From Micrococcaceae bacterium Sec5.7 (GTDB lineage: Bacteria; Actinomycetota; Actinomycetes; Actinomycetales; Micrococcaceae), in assembly GCA_039636785.1 (NCBI GenBank), contig CP144169.1, positions 1,674,001 through 1,738,000 of the forward strand: a stretch of 64,000 bases of DNA, read 5' to 3'. Each line of letters begins with the position of its first letter. Positions within the stretch are counted from its first letter, which is position 1. Of this stretch, positions 8,171 through 17,696 are shown piece after piece. The notes beneath the pieces are model-generated. The model was not told the DNA's origin and did no database searches. It saw nothing but the letters and a program-made list of their open reading frames with translations. Position numbers and translations under genes: made by a program.

Positions 8171-9769
8171 TTGATTACCGTCCAGGATCTTGAACTGCGC
8201 GCCGGCGCCCGGCTGCTCATGGACCAGGTGAGCTTCCGGATCGACAAGGGAGACAAGATCGGCCTGGTTGGCCGTAACGGTGCTGGCAAGACCACGCTGA
8301 CCCGCGTACTTGCCGGCGAAGGCCTGCCCGCGGCCGGCAAAGTGACCCGCAGCGGCGAGATCGGTTACCTGCCGCAGGATCCGCGCACCCCGGACATGGA
8401 GCAGCTGGCCCGCGACCGGATTCTGTCCGCCCGTGGCCTGGACGTTGTGGTGGGCAAGCTGAAGCAGGCGCACGCCGACATGGCAAGCGAGGACGCCGAG
8501 GTCCAGCGCAAGGCCATGAACCGTTACGACCGGATTGAAGCCGAATTCCTGGCCGGCGGCGGCTACGCGGCGGAGGCTGAAGCAGCGGCCATTTCCTCGA
8601 ACCTGGCACTGCCCGAGCGCCTGCTTAACCAGCCGCTCAAGACCCTTTCCGGCGGTCAGCGCCGCCGCGTGGAGCTCGCCCGGATCCTGTACTCGGGGGC
8701 CGAAACCATGCTCCTTGATGAGCCGACCAACCACCTGGACGCCGATTCCATTTCCTGGCTGCGTGACTTCCTGAAGAACCACCAGGGCGGGCTGATCGTG
8801 ATCAGCCACGATACCGAGCTGCTTGAGGCAACCGTCAACAAGGTCTTTCTGCTGGATGCCAACCGCGCCCAGATCGATTTCTACAATATGGACTGGAAGC
8901 GTTACCTCCTGCAGCGCGAAACTGACGAGCGCGCCCGCAAGCGTGAACGCGCAAATGCCGAAAAGAAAGCCCAGGTCCTCTTCGACCAGGCCAACAAGAT
9001 GCGTGCCAAGGCCACGAAGGCCGTTGCCGCGCAGAACATGGCCAAGCGCGCCGAGCGGCTCCTCAGCGGATTGGAGGCAGTGCGCGCCAACGACCGCGTG
9101 GCCGCTCTCCGCTTCCCGGATCCGTCGCCGTGCGGCAAGACCCCGCTCACGGCCGAGGGACTCAGCAAGTCCTACGGTTCGCTGGAAATCTTCACTGACG
9201 TTGATCTCGCGATCGACCGCGGCTCCAAGGTGGTCATTCTTGGCCTCAACGGTGCAGGCAAAACCACCCTGCTGCGGATGCTGGCAGGCGTAGACAAGCC
9301 CGACACCGGCGAGGTTGTGCCCGGCCATGGCCTCAAGGTGGGCTACTACGCCCAGGAGCACGAAACGCTGGACGTCGACCGGACGGTCCTGGAAAACATG
9401 CGGTCCTCCGCCCCTGACATGCAGGACGCCGAGGTGCGCGGAATCCTGGGTTCATTCCTGTTCTCCGGCGACGACGTCGACAAACCTGCCGGAGTCCTCT
9501 CCGGCGGTGAGAAGACCCGCCTGGCTCTGGCCACCATTGTGGCTTCCAGCGCAAACGTGCTCCTGCTCGATGAGCCCACCAACAACCTCGACCCCGCCAG
9601 CCGCGCCGAAATCCTCGGTGCCCTGCGCAACTACAGCGGTGCCGTAGTCCTGGTCAGCCACGACGAAGGTGCCGTCGAAGCCCTCAATCCGGAGCGTGTG
9701 GTTCTGCTGCCCGATGGCGTCGAAGATCTTTGGAACGAGGACTACCTGGACCTCATCACGCTCGCTTAG
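8171..9769 (+). CDS. ABC-F family ATPase
   Basis: A 532-residue duplicated ABC protein without membrane helices. Domain 1 has Walker A GRNGAGKTT (about 34-42) and LSGGQRRRVELA; domain 2 has GLNGAGKTT and LSGGEKTRLALA. A charged linker with several Arg/Lys runs joins them. Both Walker B motifs end in DEPTN(H/N)LD, as in ABC-F proteins that act on the ribosome (translation regulation or antibiotic protection). The start is TTG at 8171, matching the family start MITVQDLELR. Its stop overlaps the stop of the converging deacylase gene. Confidence 0.9.
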   Translation: MITVQDLELRAGARLLMDQVSFRIDKGDKIGLVGRNGAGKTTLTRVLAGEGLPAAGKVTRSGEIGYLPQDPRTPDMEQLARDRILSARGLDVVVGKLKQAHADMASEDAEVQRKAMNRYDRIEAEFLAGGGYAAEAEAAAISSNLALPERLLNQPLKTLSGGQRRRVELARILYSGAETMLLDEPTNHLDADSISWLRDFLKNHQGGLIVISHDTELLEATVNKVFLLDANRAQIDFYNMDWKRYLLQRETDERARKRERANAEKKAQVLFDQANKMRAKATKAVAAQNMAKRAERLLSGLEAVRANDRVAALRFPDPSPCGKTPLTAEGLSKSYGSLEIFTDVDLAIDRGSKVVILGLNGAGKTTLLRMLAGVDKPDTGEVVPGHGLKVGYYAQEHETLDVDRTVLENMRSSAPDMQDAEVRGILGSFLFSGDDVDKPAGVLSGGEKTRLALATIVASSANVLLLDEPTNNLDPASRAEILGALRNYSGAVVLVSHDEGAVEALNPERVVLLPDGVEDLWNEDYLDLITLA

Positions 9770-10233
9770 CGGACCTGGAGCGGTTCGGCGTCGGTGATTC
9801 GCTGGAGCTCTTTGTAGCTGATGGAGAACATGGAGTTGTGGTCTCCTGCTCCGGCCCAGAGCGTTTTGTGCTGTTCCAGGGCGATGTCCAGGAGGGTGCG
9901 GATTTTTTCCGGGTGGCCCACCGGGGCGACTCCGCCGATCTCTTGGCCGGTGTGCTGAAGGACGAATTCCGGGGTTGCCCTGCGGATCCTTCCTGTTCCC
10001 AGCAGTTCTGCGACAAGGCGGGTGTCCACCTTCGCGGCGCCGCTGGCGAGGATCAGCAGCGGGGCGCCGTCGAGTTCAAACACCAGGCTGTTTGTGATGG
10101 CAGCGACGTCGCAGCCCAGTGTGGCGGCCGCGGCAGCCGCCGTCGGAACTTCTTCCGGAAAAACCGTAACTGTGTCTACAGCGCCCGCGTCCAGCAGGGC
10201 GTCCTTCACATTGGTGACTGGATCAGGAAACAT
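9766..10233 (-). CDS. YbaK/EbsC-family aminoacyl-tRNA deacylase-like protein
   Basis: A 155-residue single-domain protein of the YbaK/ProX-like fold. Family marks are GCDVAAITNSLVFELDG, a central Lys in SGAAKVDTRLVAELLG, and the GGVAPVGHPEK loop. Family members hydrolyse misacylated tRNA such as Cys-tRNA(Pro). The ATG at 10233 gives a standard length. The gene converges on the ABC-F gene, with the stop codons overlapping by 4 bases (TAA on minus, TAG on plus), so no room is left for a separate terminator. Confidence 0.9.
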   Translation of the reverse strand: MFPDPVTNVKDALLDAGAVDTVTVFPEEVPTAAAAAATLGCDVAAITNSLVFELDGAPLLILASGAAKVDTRLVAELLGTGRIRRATPEFVLQHTGQEIGGVAPVGHPEKIRTLLDIALEQHKTLWAGAGDHNSMFSISYKELQRITDAEPLQVR

Positions 10234-10259
10234 GTCCCGGCTCCTTCAGTAGCACTGCA

Positions 10260-11132
10260 TCAGTAGCCCCGGGCGTCCAGGATGGCGTCTTCCTCTTCTT
10301 CCGAGGTCGCGTACTTCCGTTTTCGCGGAACAGGCGGACGACGGCGGGCTGCCGAAGCGGCAGCGTGATGCGGGGCGTCGTCGGCGTCGGGATTCGCGGC
10401 GTCAATCTCAGCGTTCCGGGCCTGCTGCCGGGCCGCATAGCCGAAGCCGACGAACATCAGGACTCCGAAGGCAAACCATTGCAGCGAGTAGGACAGATGG
10501 GTCCCCTCCTCAGTGGCCGGCATAGGGAACGGCACGGGCAGGTCCGCCACTGCGGGCGACTCGGACGCCAGCCGGCCATAGGCGCCGGTGAGGACGGGGT
10601 ACCCCAGCTCTGCGGCATAGGCCGGCAGATCGATGGACGCCAGCTGGCCTTCGGGTGCTCCCCGCTCCAGCTGAGGTTCACCGGGTTTGAGCCTCACCAC
10701 CGCCGTCACGTCGCCGGCAGGCGGTCCGGGGATGACGTCGGGCCGGCCGGGGTTGTTGTTGCCGATGGGTAGCCAGCCGCGGTCAATCACCACGGTTTCG
10801 CCTGTGTGGAGCCTGAACGGCACCACTACTTCATAGCCAGGCTGGCCGTTGAGCGGACGGTTGCGGACTACCCTCTGGCCGGAGACGTCGTAGACGCCCT
10901 TGACCTCAACCTGGGTCCATTCCCGGGCCGGGTCCAGCTGAGTGAACTCATCCCGGACCTCGGTAAAGGAGAGCGGGGCGGCCGAGTAGTTGGACGTGAC
11001 GCGGTTGATTTCAGCGAGCGTCTCAGCCCGGCGGTCCATCTGCCAGCGGCCAAGCGAAACACAGGCAGCGGCGAAGATTGCGGCCAGCAAAAGGTACCCC
11101 AGCCATTTGCTGGAAAAGAGAAAACGGTACAT
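10260..11132 (-). CDS. SURF1-family cytochrome oxidase biogenesis protein
   Basis: A 290-residue membrane protein. It has an N-terminal membrane helix at about residues 8-27, the SURF1 signature LGRWQMDRRAE just after it, an outer domain with the conserved PLNGQPGYEVVVPF and DRGWLPIG, and a second helix (LQWFAFGVLMFVGFGYAA) near residue 220. A long basic tail follows. SURF1 proteins help cytochrome c oxidase assembly. The gene begins directly after the small upstream gene (11133-11414), so the two are probably one transcript. Confidence 0.9.
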   Translation of the reverse strand: MYRFLFSSKWLGYLLLAAIFAAACVSLGRWQMDRRAETLAEINRVTSNYSAAPLSFTEVRDEFTQLDPAREWTQVEVKGVYDVSGQRVVRNRPLNGQPGYEVVVPFRLHTGETVVIDRGWLPIGNNNPGRPDVIPGPPAGDVTAVVRLKPGEPQLERGAPEGQLASIDLPAYAAELGYPVLTGAYGRLASESPAVADLPVPFPMPATEEGTHLSYSLQWFAFGVLMFVGFGYAARQQARNAEIDAANPDADDAPHHAAASAARRRPPVPRKRKYATSEEEEDAILDARGY

Positions 11133-11414
11133 TCAGTGGTCCTGGCCTGAAATGGCGGGGAAAGGCTCATCGGATGCCCCGGAATCCAGAGCGAGGGTCT
11201 GCTTCCAGAGCCCGCGCGTCTGCAGATAGTCTTCAAGCCATCCCCTGTGTTCGCTACAGGCGAGCCAGACTTTGCGGCGCTCAGGCGTGTGGATCTTGGG
11301 GTTGTTCCACAGCAGCTGCCACGAGGCGTCTGCGCGGCAGGCTTTTCGCGAGCACATGATGCCGGCAGTCCGGTCTGATCCGGCAGGGTCAGCGGCCAGG
11401 TTGAAAATACTCAC
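11133..11414 (-). CDS. small conserved actinobacterial protein, function unknown
   Basis: A 93-residue soluble protein. It has a Cys-rich start with CSRKACRADASWQLLWNNPK and a later ACSEHRGWLEDYL segment; the pattern Cys...Cys...Cys-x2-His could bind a metal. Relatives are sometimes labelled acetone carboxylase in databases, but there is no sequence reason for that here. It is wedged between the DUF3099 gene (4-base overlap) and SURF1 (adjacent), so it is a genuine operon member. Confidence 0.75.
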   Translation of the reverse strand: MSIFNLAADPAGSDRTAGIMCSRKACRADASWQLLWNNPKIHTPERRKVWLACSEHRGWLEDYLQTRGLWKQTLALDSGASDEPFPAISGQDH

Positions 11415-11863
11415 GAAGCTTGCCGTCCCTGGCCGTCGTTGTCTTCGTCATCATCGATCAGCTCGCCCTGCAGAACCGTGGAGGGCGCCACATCGTCGAG
11501 CGGAGCACTTGCGGGGGCTTCGAGTTCGGCCAGGGGGGCAGCGTCCAGCAGGGTGTCACTGTGGATGTCAGCCTTGTCGCTTCCGTTGGCGATGACCACG
11601 GCAACCCACGGCAGAAACACGGCTCCGGCTACCGCGATGATCTTGAACCAGCCGTCCACAACAAAAATCAGGATCAGGCACACCATCCGGATTCCCATGG
11701 CCACCGCGTACTTGATCATGCGCTGCCGCATGTCCTCGGAATGGGCAGTGGCGGCGTCCGTGATGCTGTGGACCGCGGAATCGCCTGATACGGCGTCAGG
11801 GTTGCCGGGCATCGGCTGTCCGGCTCGGTTTTCAAGGGTCACGGCTGTTTGATCACGCTCCAA
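11411..11863 (-). CDS. DUF3099 membrane protein
   Basis: A 150-residue protein with the DUF3099 core: SITDAATAHSEDMRQRMIKY, then two closely spaced membrane helices (about residues 50-90). The C-terminus is acidic and variable. The family is restricted to actinobacteria and has no known function. It is first in a run of three minus-strand genes with the small protein and SURF1. The start at 11863 is plausible; a later start near the DUF3099 core cannot be excluded. Confidence 0.8.
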   Translation of the reverse strand: MERDQTAVTLENRAGQPMPGNPDAVSGDSAVHSITDAATAHSEDMRQRMIKYAVAMGIRMVCLILIFVVDGWFKIIAVAGAVFLPWVAVVIANGSDKADIHSDTLLDAAPLAELEAPASAPLDDVAPSTVLQGELIDDDEDNDGQGRQAS

Positions 11864-11915
11864 AGGCTTGCCTCAATTCTCTCACCATCGGTGGCGCCGC
11901 CCAAACGGGGGCTAA

Positions 11916-12710
<795 letters not shown>

Positions 12711-12866
12711 CCGGAACTTCCTTGGCGGGTTGACCTTGATGCTGCCGGAAGCGGCACGCGGTGTGACCTTCTTTGTTGAGTTCAAACAAGGGAAATGTCC
12801 GCGCCCGCTGGCATGATGGACTGCAGACCCACAGTGTTTGCACGTTTTGAATGAGAAGGAGCTCGA

Positions 12867-13625
12867 ATGGGACTGCTGGATAAGAAGACCGCGATTGTCA
12901 CAGGTTCTTCACGGGGAATCGGCGCAGAAGTTGCCAAATTCCTGGCCGGCGAGGGTGCCGCCGTCGTCGTAAACTACCGTCAGAAGGCGCCCCGGGCCAA
13001 CAAAGTGGTGTCGGAGATCCAGGCCGCCGGAGGCCGTGCCGCCGCCGTTGGCGCAGACCTGACCACTGCTGAGGGCGTGCACGCACTGGCCAGTGCAGCC
13101 ATGGAGGAATTCGGCTCCCTGGACATCCTGGTGCTGAACGCATCCGGCGGAATGGAATCCGGCATGGAAGAGGGTTACGCCCTCAAGCTGAACCGGGATG
13201 CCCAGATCAGCATGCTGAACGCCGCCGTGCCGCTGATGCCCGAGGGTTCCCGGGTGGTCTTCGTCACCAGCCATCAGGCGCACTTCATTGACTCAGTTGC
13301 CACCATGCCAGAGTACGAACCCGTTGCCCGCAGCAAGCGTGCCGGCGAGGATGCGCTCCGCGAACTGGTTCCGAACCTGGCAGACAAGGGAATCTCCCTC
13401 GTGGTGGTTTCCGGTGACATGATCGAAGGCACCGTCACCGCCACGCTTCTGGACCGCTCCAACCCTGGTGCCATTGAAGCCCGCCGCGCCGAGGCCGGGA
13501 GGCTGTACTCCGTTTCCGAGTTCGCTGCCGAGGTGGCCAGGATGGCGACGGCCGACGTGGAAACCGGACACACTGAATACGTTGGCGGAGCCGACTACTT
13601 CGACAAAAGTAAAAGTGCAGAGTAG
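12867..13625 (+). CDS. SDR-family oxidoreductase with displaced catalytic Tyr
   Basis: A 252-residue short-chain dehydrogenase. The cofactor motif TGSSRGIG is at 12-19 and NASGG replaces the usual NAG at about 91-95. The catalytic region reads Ser135 (VFVTSHQ), Tyr150 and Lys157; the normal Y-x3-K spacing is broken, with Val at the expected Tyr position. This may mark a divergent actinobacterial subfamily rather than a damaged gene, since the rest is intact. The start ATG is preceded by AAGGAG. It may share a promoter with fabG upstream or use the 156-bp gap. The substrate is unknown. Confidence 0.85.
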   Translation: MGLLDKKTAIVTGSSRGIGAEVAKFLAGEGAAVVVNYRQKAPRANKVVSEIQAAGGRAAAVGADLTTAEGVHALASAAMEEFGSLDILVLNASGGMESGMEEGYALKLNRDAQISMLNAAVPLMPEGSRVVFVTSHQAHFIDSVATMPEYEPVARSKRAGEDALRELVPNLADKGISLVVVSGDMIEGTVTATLLDRSNPGAIEARRAEAGRLYSVSEFAAEVARMATADVETGHTEYVGGADYFDKSKSAE

Positions 13626-13648
13626 CCCCGCATACTGAATTTCAGATC

Positions 13649-13688
13649 GCAGCGAAGGCCCGGTGCAGCTGCACCGGGCCTTCGCTGC
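13649..13688. terminator. 40-nt perfect palindrome, bidirectional terminator
   Basis: Two perfectly complementary 20-nt arms meet with no unpaired centre (left arm GCAGCGAAGGCCCGGTGCAG). It lies between the converging SDR and serB genes, so it probably ends both transcripts. No strong U-tract follows on either side. Confidence 0.75.
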
Positions 13689-13753
13689 GTCATCATACAG
13701 GCCTGGGGCCTGAGGCCCGAGACCAGGGGGCCAGCGAGTGGACGTACGTTTCG

Positions 13754-14647
13754 TCAGACGCCAGCGATGTGCCGCACGGCGTCGAGATAGGGCATGTTCA
13801 CAGCCGCGTCGGCGGCGGCCCGGACCGCCGGCTTCGCATTAAACGCCACGCCGATCCCGGCCGTGCTGAGCATGTCCAGATCATTGGCCCCGTCGCCCAC
13901 GGCAATGGTGTGTTCCAGGGCAATGCCCTCGGCAGCAGCCCACTCGCGCAGGTACTTCTCCTTGGCGGCGCGGTCGATCACGGCACCCAGGACCTTCCCT
14001 GTCAGTGAGCCGTCCACGATTTCCAGCTCGTTGGCAATCCAGTAGTCAAGGCCAAGACCCTCGGCGATCGGACCAAGGATCTGGTTGAAACCGCCGGAAA
14101 CCACCGCCACCACGTGGCCTGCGGACTTGAATGCGGCCACCAGTTCCGCCGCACCCTCGCTGAGCTTGACCTCGGCACGAACGGAGTCGACGACGGCGGC
14201 CGGCAGCCCTGCGAGGACCGCTACGCGGGCGTGCAGGCTCTGGGCAAAATCCAGCTCGCCGCGCATGGCTGCTTCGGTCACGGCGGCTACTTCCTCGCGT
14301 TTGCCTGCATAGGCGGCCAGGAGTTCAATCACTTCCTGCTGGATCAGCGTGGAATCGACGTCCATGATGAGGAGCTTGCGGGGAGCGTGCCGCAGCCCGC
14401 CCGGAACGATTGCCGTATCCGCTCCGTCGCGTGCCGCACCGGCCACCTGCCGGCGCAGCGCCGCGATGTCTGCCGAGGTCCCGGAGCCCAAGGTGAAATC
14501 CACTGTATAGACCTCGTACCGCTGGTCTCCGCGGCGTGACTCCGACTCGAATATCGCACCGCAACCGGTCAGCAGGGACCGGAGGTGCTCCAGTTCCACA
14601 GGGGATAAGTTCACGCCGTAGCTGACCGCAGTCACGTTCGAAGTCAT
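13754..14647 (-). CDS. serB: phosphoserine phosphatase SerB
   Basis: A 297-residue HAD phosphatase preceded by an ACT-like N-terminal region. The nucleophile motif DVDST is at about 96-100. The conserved EEVAAVTEAAMRGELDF cap, the Ser/Lys core and the terminal GDGANDLDML motif are all intact. It catalyses the last step of serine synthesis, phosphoserine to serine. The ATG at 14647 was chosen because it begins MTSNVTAVSYGVNLS and lies 121 bp from the divergent ABC gene; the frame is open for 14 further codons. Confidence 0.93.
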   Translation of the reverse strand: MTSNVTAVSYGVNLSPVELEHLRSLLTGCGAIFESESRRGDQRYEVYTVDFTLGSGTSADIAALRRQVAGAARDGADTAIVPGGLRHAPRKLLIMDVDSTLIQQEVIELLAAYAGKREEVAAVTEAAMRGELDFAQSLHARVAVLAGLPAAVVDSVRAEVKLSEGAAELVAAFKSAGHVVAVVSGGFNQILGPIAEGLGLDYWIANELEIVDGSLTGKVLGAVIDRAAKEKYLREWAAAEGIALEHTIAVGDGANDLDMLSTAGIGVAFNAKPAVRAAADAAVNMPYLDAVRHIAGV

Positions 14648-14768
14648 GGCTGCAATCTTAGCCAGCGGGGAGGTGATGCCCGAATTCATCCCGCCGCCTG
14701 CCGCCGCATGGGCTGAGGAGGAGTTTCAGTTATCAGTCAGCACCTGTTTTGTCCTAGTGTCTACTCCT

Positions 14769-15554
14769 ATGAGTGATGTTCTTGAAATGGCTTCTGTCAG
14801 CGTTGTCCGTGGGGCCAAAACGCTCCTGAACAAGGTGGACTGGCAGGTCAAGGAAGGCGAGCGCTGGGTGATTCTCGGGCCCAACGGTGCCGGCAAGACC
14901 ACCCTGCTTCAGATTGCCGCCGCCCGGATCCACCCCAGCAGCGGAATGGCCGGCATCCTTGAGGAAATCCTCGGCGCCGTTGACGTGTTTGAACTCCGGC
15001 CGCGGATCGGCCTGTCGTCCGCAGCGTTGGCTAACCAGATTCCGGAGCATGAGAAAGTCCTCAACGTTGTTGTGACGGCCGCCTACGGCGTGACCGGCCG
15101 CTGGCGTGAGGGCTACGACAAGGACGACGAACGCCGGGCCTTCGCCCTGCTGAATGAGTGGGGCATGGGTCCGCTGCTCAACCGACCCTTTGCCTCTCTC
15201 TCCGAAGGCGAGCGCAAGCGTGTGCAGATCGCCCGTGCGCTGATGACCGACCCCGAACTGCTCCTGCTGGACGAACCCGCCGCCGGTCTGGATCTCGGTG
15301 GGCGCGAGGACCTGGTGCACCGCCTCAGCGAACTTGCCCGAGACGAGGCCGCGCCGGCAATCGTGCTGGTGACCCACCACCTCGAGGAAGTCCCGCCCGG
15401 CTTCACGCATGCAATGCTGATGCGCGACGGCGGTGTGGTGGCCGCAGGCCCCCTGGCCGGGGTCCTCACTGCCGAGCACTTGAGCGAGACGTTCGGACTT
15501 CCGCTTGATGTGACGGTCAACGCCGGACGCTATACCGCTACTGCCCGCCGCTGA
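14769..15554 (+). CDS. ABC transporter ATP-binding protein (YlmA-like)
   Basis: A 261-residue ABC ATPase. Walker A GPNGAGKT is at about 37-44, the signature LSEGERKRVQIA has Glu in place of the second Gly of the usual SGG, and Walker B is LLLLDEPAAGLD. It ends with a C-terminal extension. No permease gene is adjacent, and the type resembles stand-alone YlmA/molybdate-like ATPases. The ATG at 14769 begins MSDVLEMASVSV; the open frame extends 41 codons upstream but overlaps the divergent serB start. The substrate is unknown. Confidence 0.85.
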   Translation: MSDVLEMASVSVVRGAKTLLNKVDWQVKEGERWVILGPNGAGKTTLLQIAAARIHPSSGMAGILEEILGAVDVFELRPRIGLSSAALANQIPEHEKVLNVVVTAAYGVTGRWREGYDKDDERRAFALLNEWGMGPLLNRPFASLSEGERKRVQIARALMTDPELLLLDEPAAGLDLGGREDLVHRLSELARDEAAPAIVLVTHHLEEVPPGFTHAMLMRDGGVVAAGPLAGVLTAEHLSETFGLPLDVTVNAGRYTATARR

Positions 15555-15568
15555 GCGGACCACTGAGC

Positions 15569-16354
15569 GTGGAGATTCTCAGCAGCGTTTTCATTTTCTT
15601 CGCCGGCCTCTGGGCCGGAACCATCAACAGCGTGGTGGGTTCGGGCACTCTGGTAACGTTTCCGGTGCTGATCGCCCTGGGCATCGCCCCGGTGACGGCT
15701 TCCATCAGCAACGCAATGGGGCTGGTGGCCGGAAACGCCGCCGGAGCGTGGGGGTACCGCCAGGAACTTGAGGGCCGCGGCCGGCAATTGCTCAGACTTC
15801 TGCCGGCGTCCCTGCTGGGTGGCATCTCGGGTGCCTGGTTGCTGCTGCACCTGCCGGAAAAAGTCTTCTACTACGCCGCCCCCGTACTGATCGTGCTTGC
15901 TCTGCTGATGGTGGTGTTCCAACCGCGGCTGCAGAAATGGGTGCGCAACAGGGAGGAAAACCCTGAACACGCCATCCGGGACAAACGTCACGGTGTGACT
16001 CTGGTGGTGCTCGTCTATCTGGCCGGGGTGTATGGCGGCTACTTCGTGGCGGCCCAGGGCATCCTGCTGGTGGGCATCCTGGGCATTTTCATGACCGGCA
16101 CCATCCAGAATGCAAATGCCATGAAGAACTTCCTGGTGCTGGGCGTCAATGTTGTGGCGGCGGCGTCGTACCTGCTCTTTGCCTTCGGACGGATCAACTG
16201 GACTGTAGTCGGGCTGATTGCTGTCAGCTCCCTGATCGGCGGCTTCATCGGTTCCAGGGTGGGCCGGAAGCTGTCGCCGGTGATCCTGCGCGGCGTGATT
16301 TTCGCCCTGGGCCTGGTCGCACTGGGCTTCATGATCGCCAATGTGCTGAAATGA
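15569..16354 (+). CDS. sulfite exporter TauE/SafE family membrane protein
   Basis: A 261-residue integral membrane protein with about eight predicted helices. It has two TauE/SafE repeats, marked by the glycine-rich GTINSVVGSGTLVTFPVL at the N-terminus and SSLIGGFIGSRVGRKLS near the end. The family exports sulfite, sulfoacetate or other small anions. The start is GTG at 15569, 14 bases after the ABC gene, and the rRNA methyltransferase gene starts 7 bases after its stop, so all three may be co-transcribed. The substrate is not inferable. Confidence 0.88.
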   Translation: MEILSSVFIFFAGLWAGTINSVVGSGTLVTFPVLIALGIAPVTASISNAMGLVAGNAAGAWGYRQELEGRGRQLLRLLPASLLGGISGAWLLLHLPEKVFYYAAPVLIVLALLMVVFQPRLQKWVRNREENPEHAIRDKRHGVTLVVLVYLAGVYGGYFVAAQGILLVGILGIFMTGTIQNANAMKNFLVLGVNVVAAASYLLFAFGRINWTVVGLIAVSSLIGGFIGSRVGRKLSPVILRGVIFALGLVALGFMIANVLK

Positions 16355-16361
16355 CCAGCCG

Positions 16362-17171
16362 GTGACCTTCCATTACCTTGAATCCGCGGATGATCCGCGT
16401 GTCTCCGACTACACGCAGCTGACCGATGTGCACCTTCGCAAGGTCAGGGAACCCGCGGAGGGAATGTACATCGCCGAGTCCTCCCGGGTCCTGCGCCGCG
16501 CATTGGCTGCCGGACACCGGCCCCGGTCTTTCTTCCTGGCGGAGAAGTGGCTGCGCGATCTCAACGATGTCTTCGAGAAGTACCCGGACGTGCCGGCGTA
16601 TGTCGGCAGCGCCGCATTGCTCGAGGCGATCACCGGCTTCCACCTGCACCGCGGAGCCATGGCGGCCATGCACCGTCCGGCACCGCTGCCTCTGGCTGAA
16701 CTGCTGGCCGGCGCCCGTCGGGTGGCGGTACTTGAGGACATTGTGGACCACACCAACGTGGGTGCGATTTTCCGTTCCGCTGCCGCCCTGGATGTGGACG
16801 CCGTACTGGTCTCGCCCCGCTGCGGCGATCCGCTGTACCGGCGTAGTGTCCGGGTCAGCATGGGCACGGTGTTCCAGGTGCCGTGGGTCCGGCTGGAAAG
16901 CTGGCCGGATGACCTCCGTCGGCTCCAGGGGCAGGGATTCACGGTGGCCGCCATGGAGCTCACTCCGGATGCCGTCGATCTCGACGTACTGGCCGCGCGC
17001 AATCCGGACAAACTTGCCCTGGTGCTGGGAACCGAAGGTGCAGGCATGAGCGCGGACACGCTTTCCGTCGTCGATCTGGCCGTGAAAATTCCAATGCGCG
17101 AAGGCGTTGACTCGCTTAATGTCGCTGCGGCGTCAGCAGTGGCGTTCTGGGAACTCCGCCCAAGGGTATGA
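16362..17171 (+). CDS. TrmH/SpoU-family RNA 2'-O-methyltransferase
   Basis: A 269-residue SPOUT methyltransferase. An N-terminal RNA-binding (L30e-like) domain covers about residues 1-95. The catalytic SpoU domain has the knot motifs EDIVDHTNVGAIFRSAAAL, LVLGTEGAGMS and IPMREGVDSLNVAAASAVAFWE. These define 2'-O-methylation of rRNA or tRNA; the exact site is unknown. It uses a GTG start 7 bases after the TauE/SafE stop. Confidence 0.9.
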   Translation: MTFHYLESADDPRVSDYTQLTDVHLRKVREPAEGMYIAESSRVLRRALAAGHRPRSFFLAEKWLRDLNDVFEKYPDVPAYVGSAALLEAITGFHLHRGAMAAMHRPAPLPLAELLAGARRVAVLEDIVDHTNVGAIFRSAAALDVDAVLVSPRCGDPLYRRSVRVSMGTVFQVPWVRLESWPDDLRRLQGQGFTVAAMELTPDAVDLDVLAARNPDKLALVLGTEGAGMSADTLSVVDLAVKIPMREGVDSLNVAAASAVAFWELRPRV

Positions 17172-17206
17172 GCCCAACCGGCTGCTCTACCCGGGGGTGT
17201 GGCTCA

Positions 17207-17225
17207 ACGAACCCGCCCGGTTCGT
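17207..17225. terminator. hairpin between the SpoU gene and rpmE2
   Basis: Seven-bp perfect arms (ACGAACC and GGTTCGT) around a 5-nt loop lie about 35 bp after the methyltransferase stop, flanked on both sides by CCCGGGGG runs that can lengthen the stem imperfectly. It plausibly separates the two transcripts. Confidence 0.4.
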
Positions 17226-17358
17226 CCCGGGGGCGCGTTTAGGCTAGGATTGAGTGTTGGTCCGGGCACTTCGTGCTCGTTCATGACCGTTCTGCGGCCG
17301 ACATCCCATTCATACCTGGCAGCTGGCAAAATCCAGTTGTGCGAACAAAGGTCCCATT

Positions 17359-17616
17359 ATGAAGTCTGATACACACCCGAAGTACGAAGCTGTTGTTTTC
17401 AACGACCTGGCTTCCGGCGTCAAGTTCCTGACCAAGTCCACCGTGTCTTCCAAGAAGACCATCGAGTGGGAAGACGGAAACACCTACCCGGTTATTGACG
17501 TCGAAATCTCCTCCGAGTCCCACCCGTTCTACACGGGTAAGCAGCGCATCATGGACTCTGCAGGCCGCGTCGAGCGCTTCAATGCTCGCTTCAAGGGCTT
17601 CGGCGGCACGAAGTAA
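17359..17616 (+). CDS. rpmE2: 50S ribosomal protein L31 type B
   Basis: An 85-residue L31 of the type B (C-minus) class. It has no Cys at all, so it lacks the zinc-binding motif of type A L31, and it carries the typical [12 protein letters not shown] start and HPFYTGKQ...[10 protein letters not shown] end. Type B L31 often replaces the zinc form when zinc is short, but I see no obvious Zur box upstream. The gene stands alone, with a strong terminator 24 bases after its stop. Confidence 0.95.
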   Translation: MKSDTHPKYEAVVFNDLASGVKFLTKSTVSSKKTIEWEDGNTYPVIDVEISSESHPFYTGKQRIMDSAGRVERFNARFKGFGGTK

Positions 17617-17640
17617 TAACTTCGCCTCCAAGGTTCTTTT

Positions 17641-17671
17641 AAAAGCCCGCATCTCACGGTGCGGGCTTTTT
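17641..17671 (+). terminator. rpmE2: intrinsic terminator of rpmE2
   Basis: Perfect 11-bp arms (AAAAGCCCGCA and TGCGGGCTTTT) enclose an 8-nt loop and end in a five-T run. This is a classical intrinsic terminator placed 24 bp after the rpmE2 stop and 26 bp before the ligase start. Confidence 0.88.
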
Positions 17672-17696
17672 GCGTTCCTGGGGCAGGATGGGAGGC

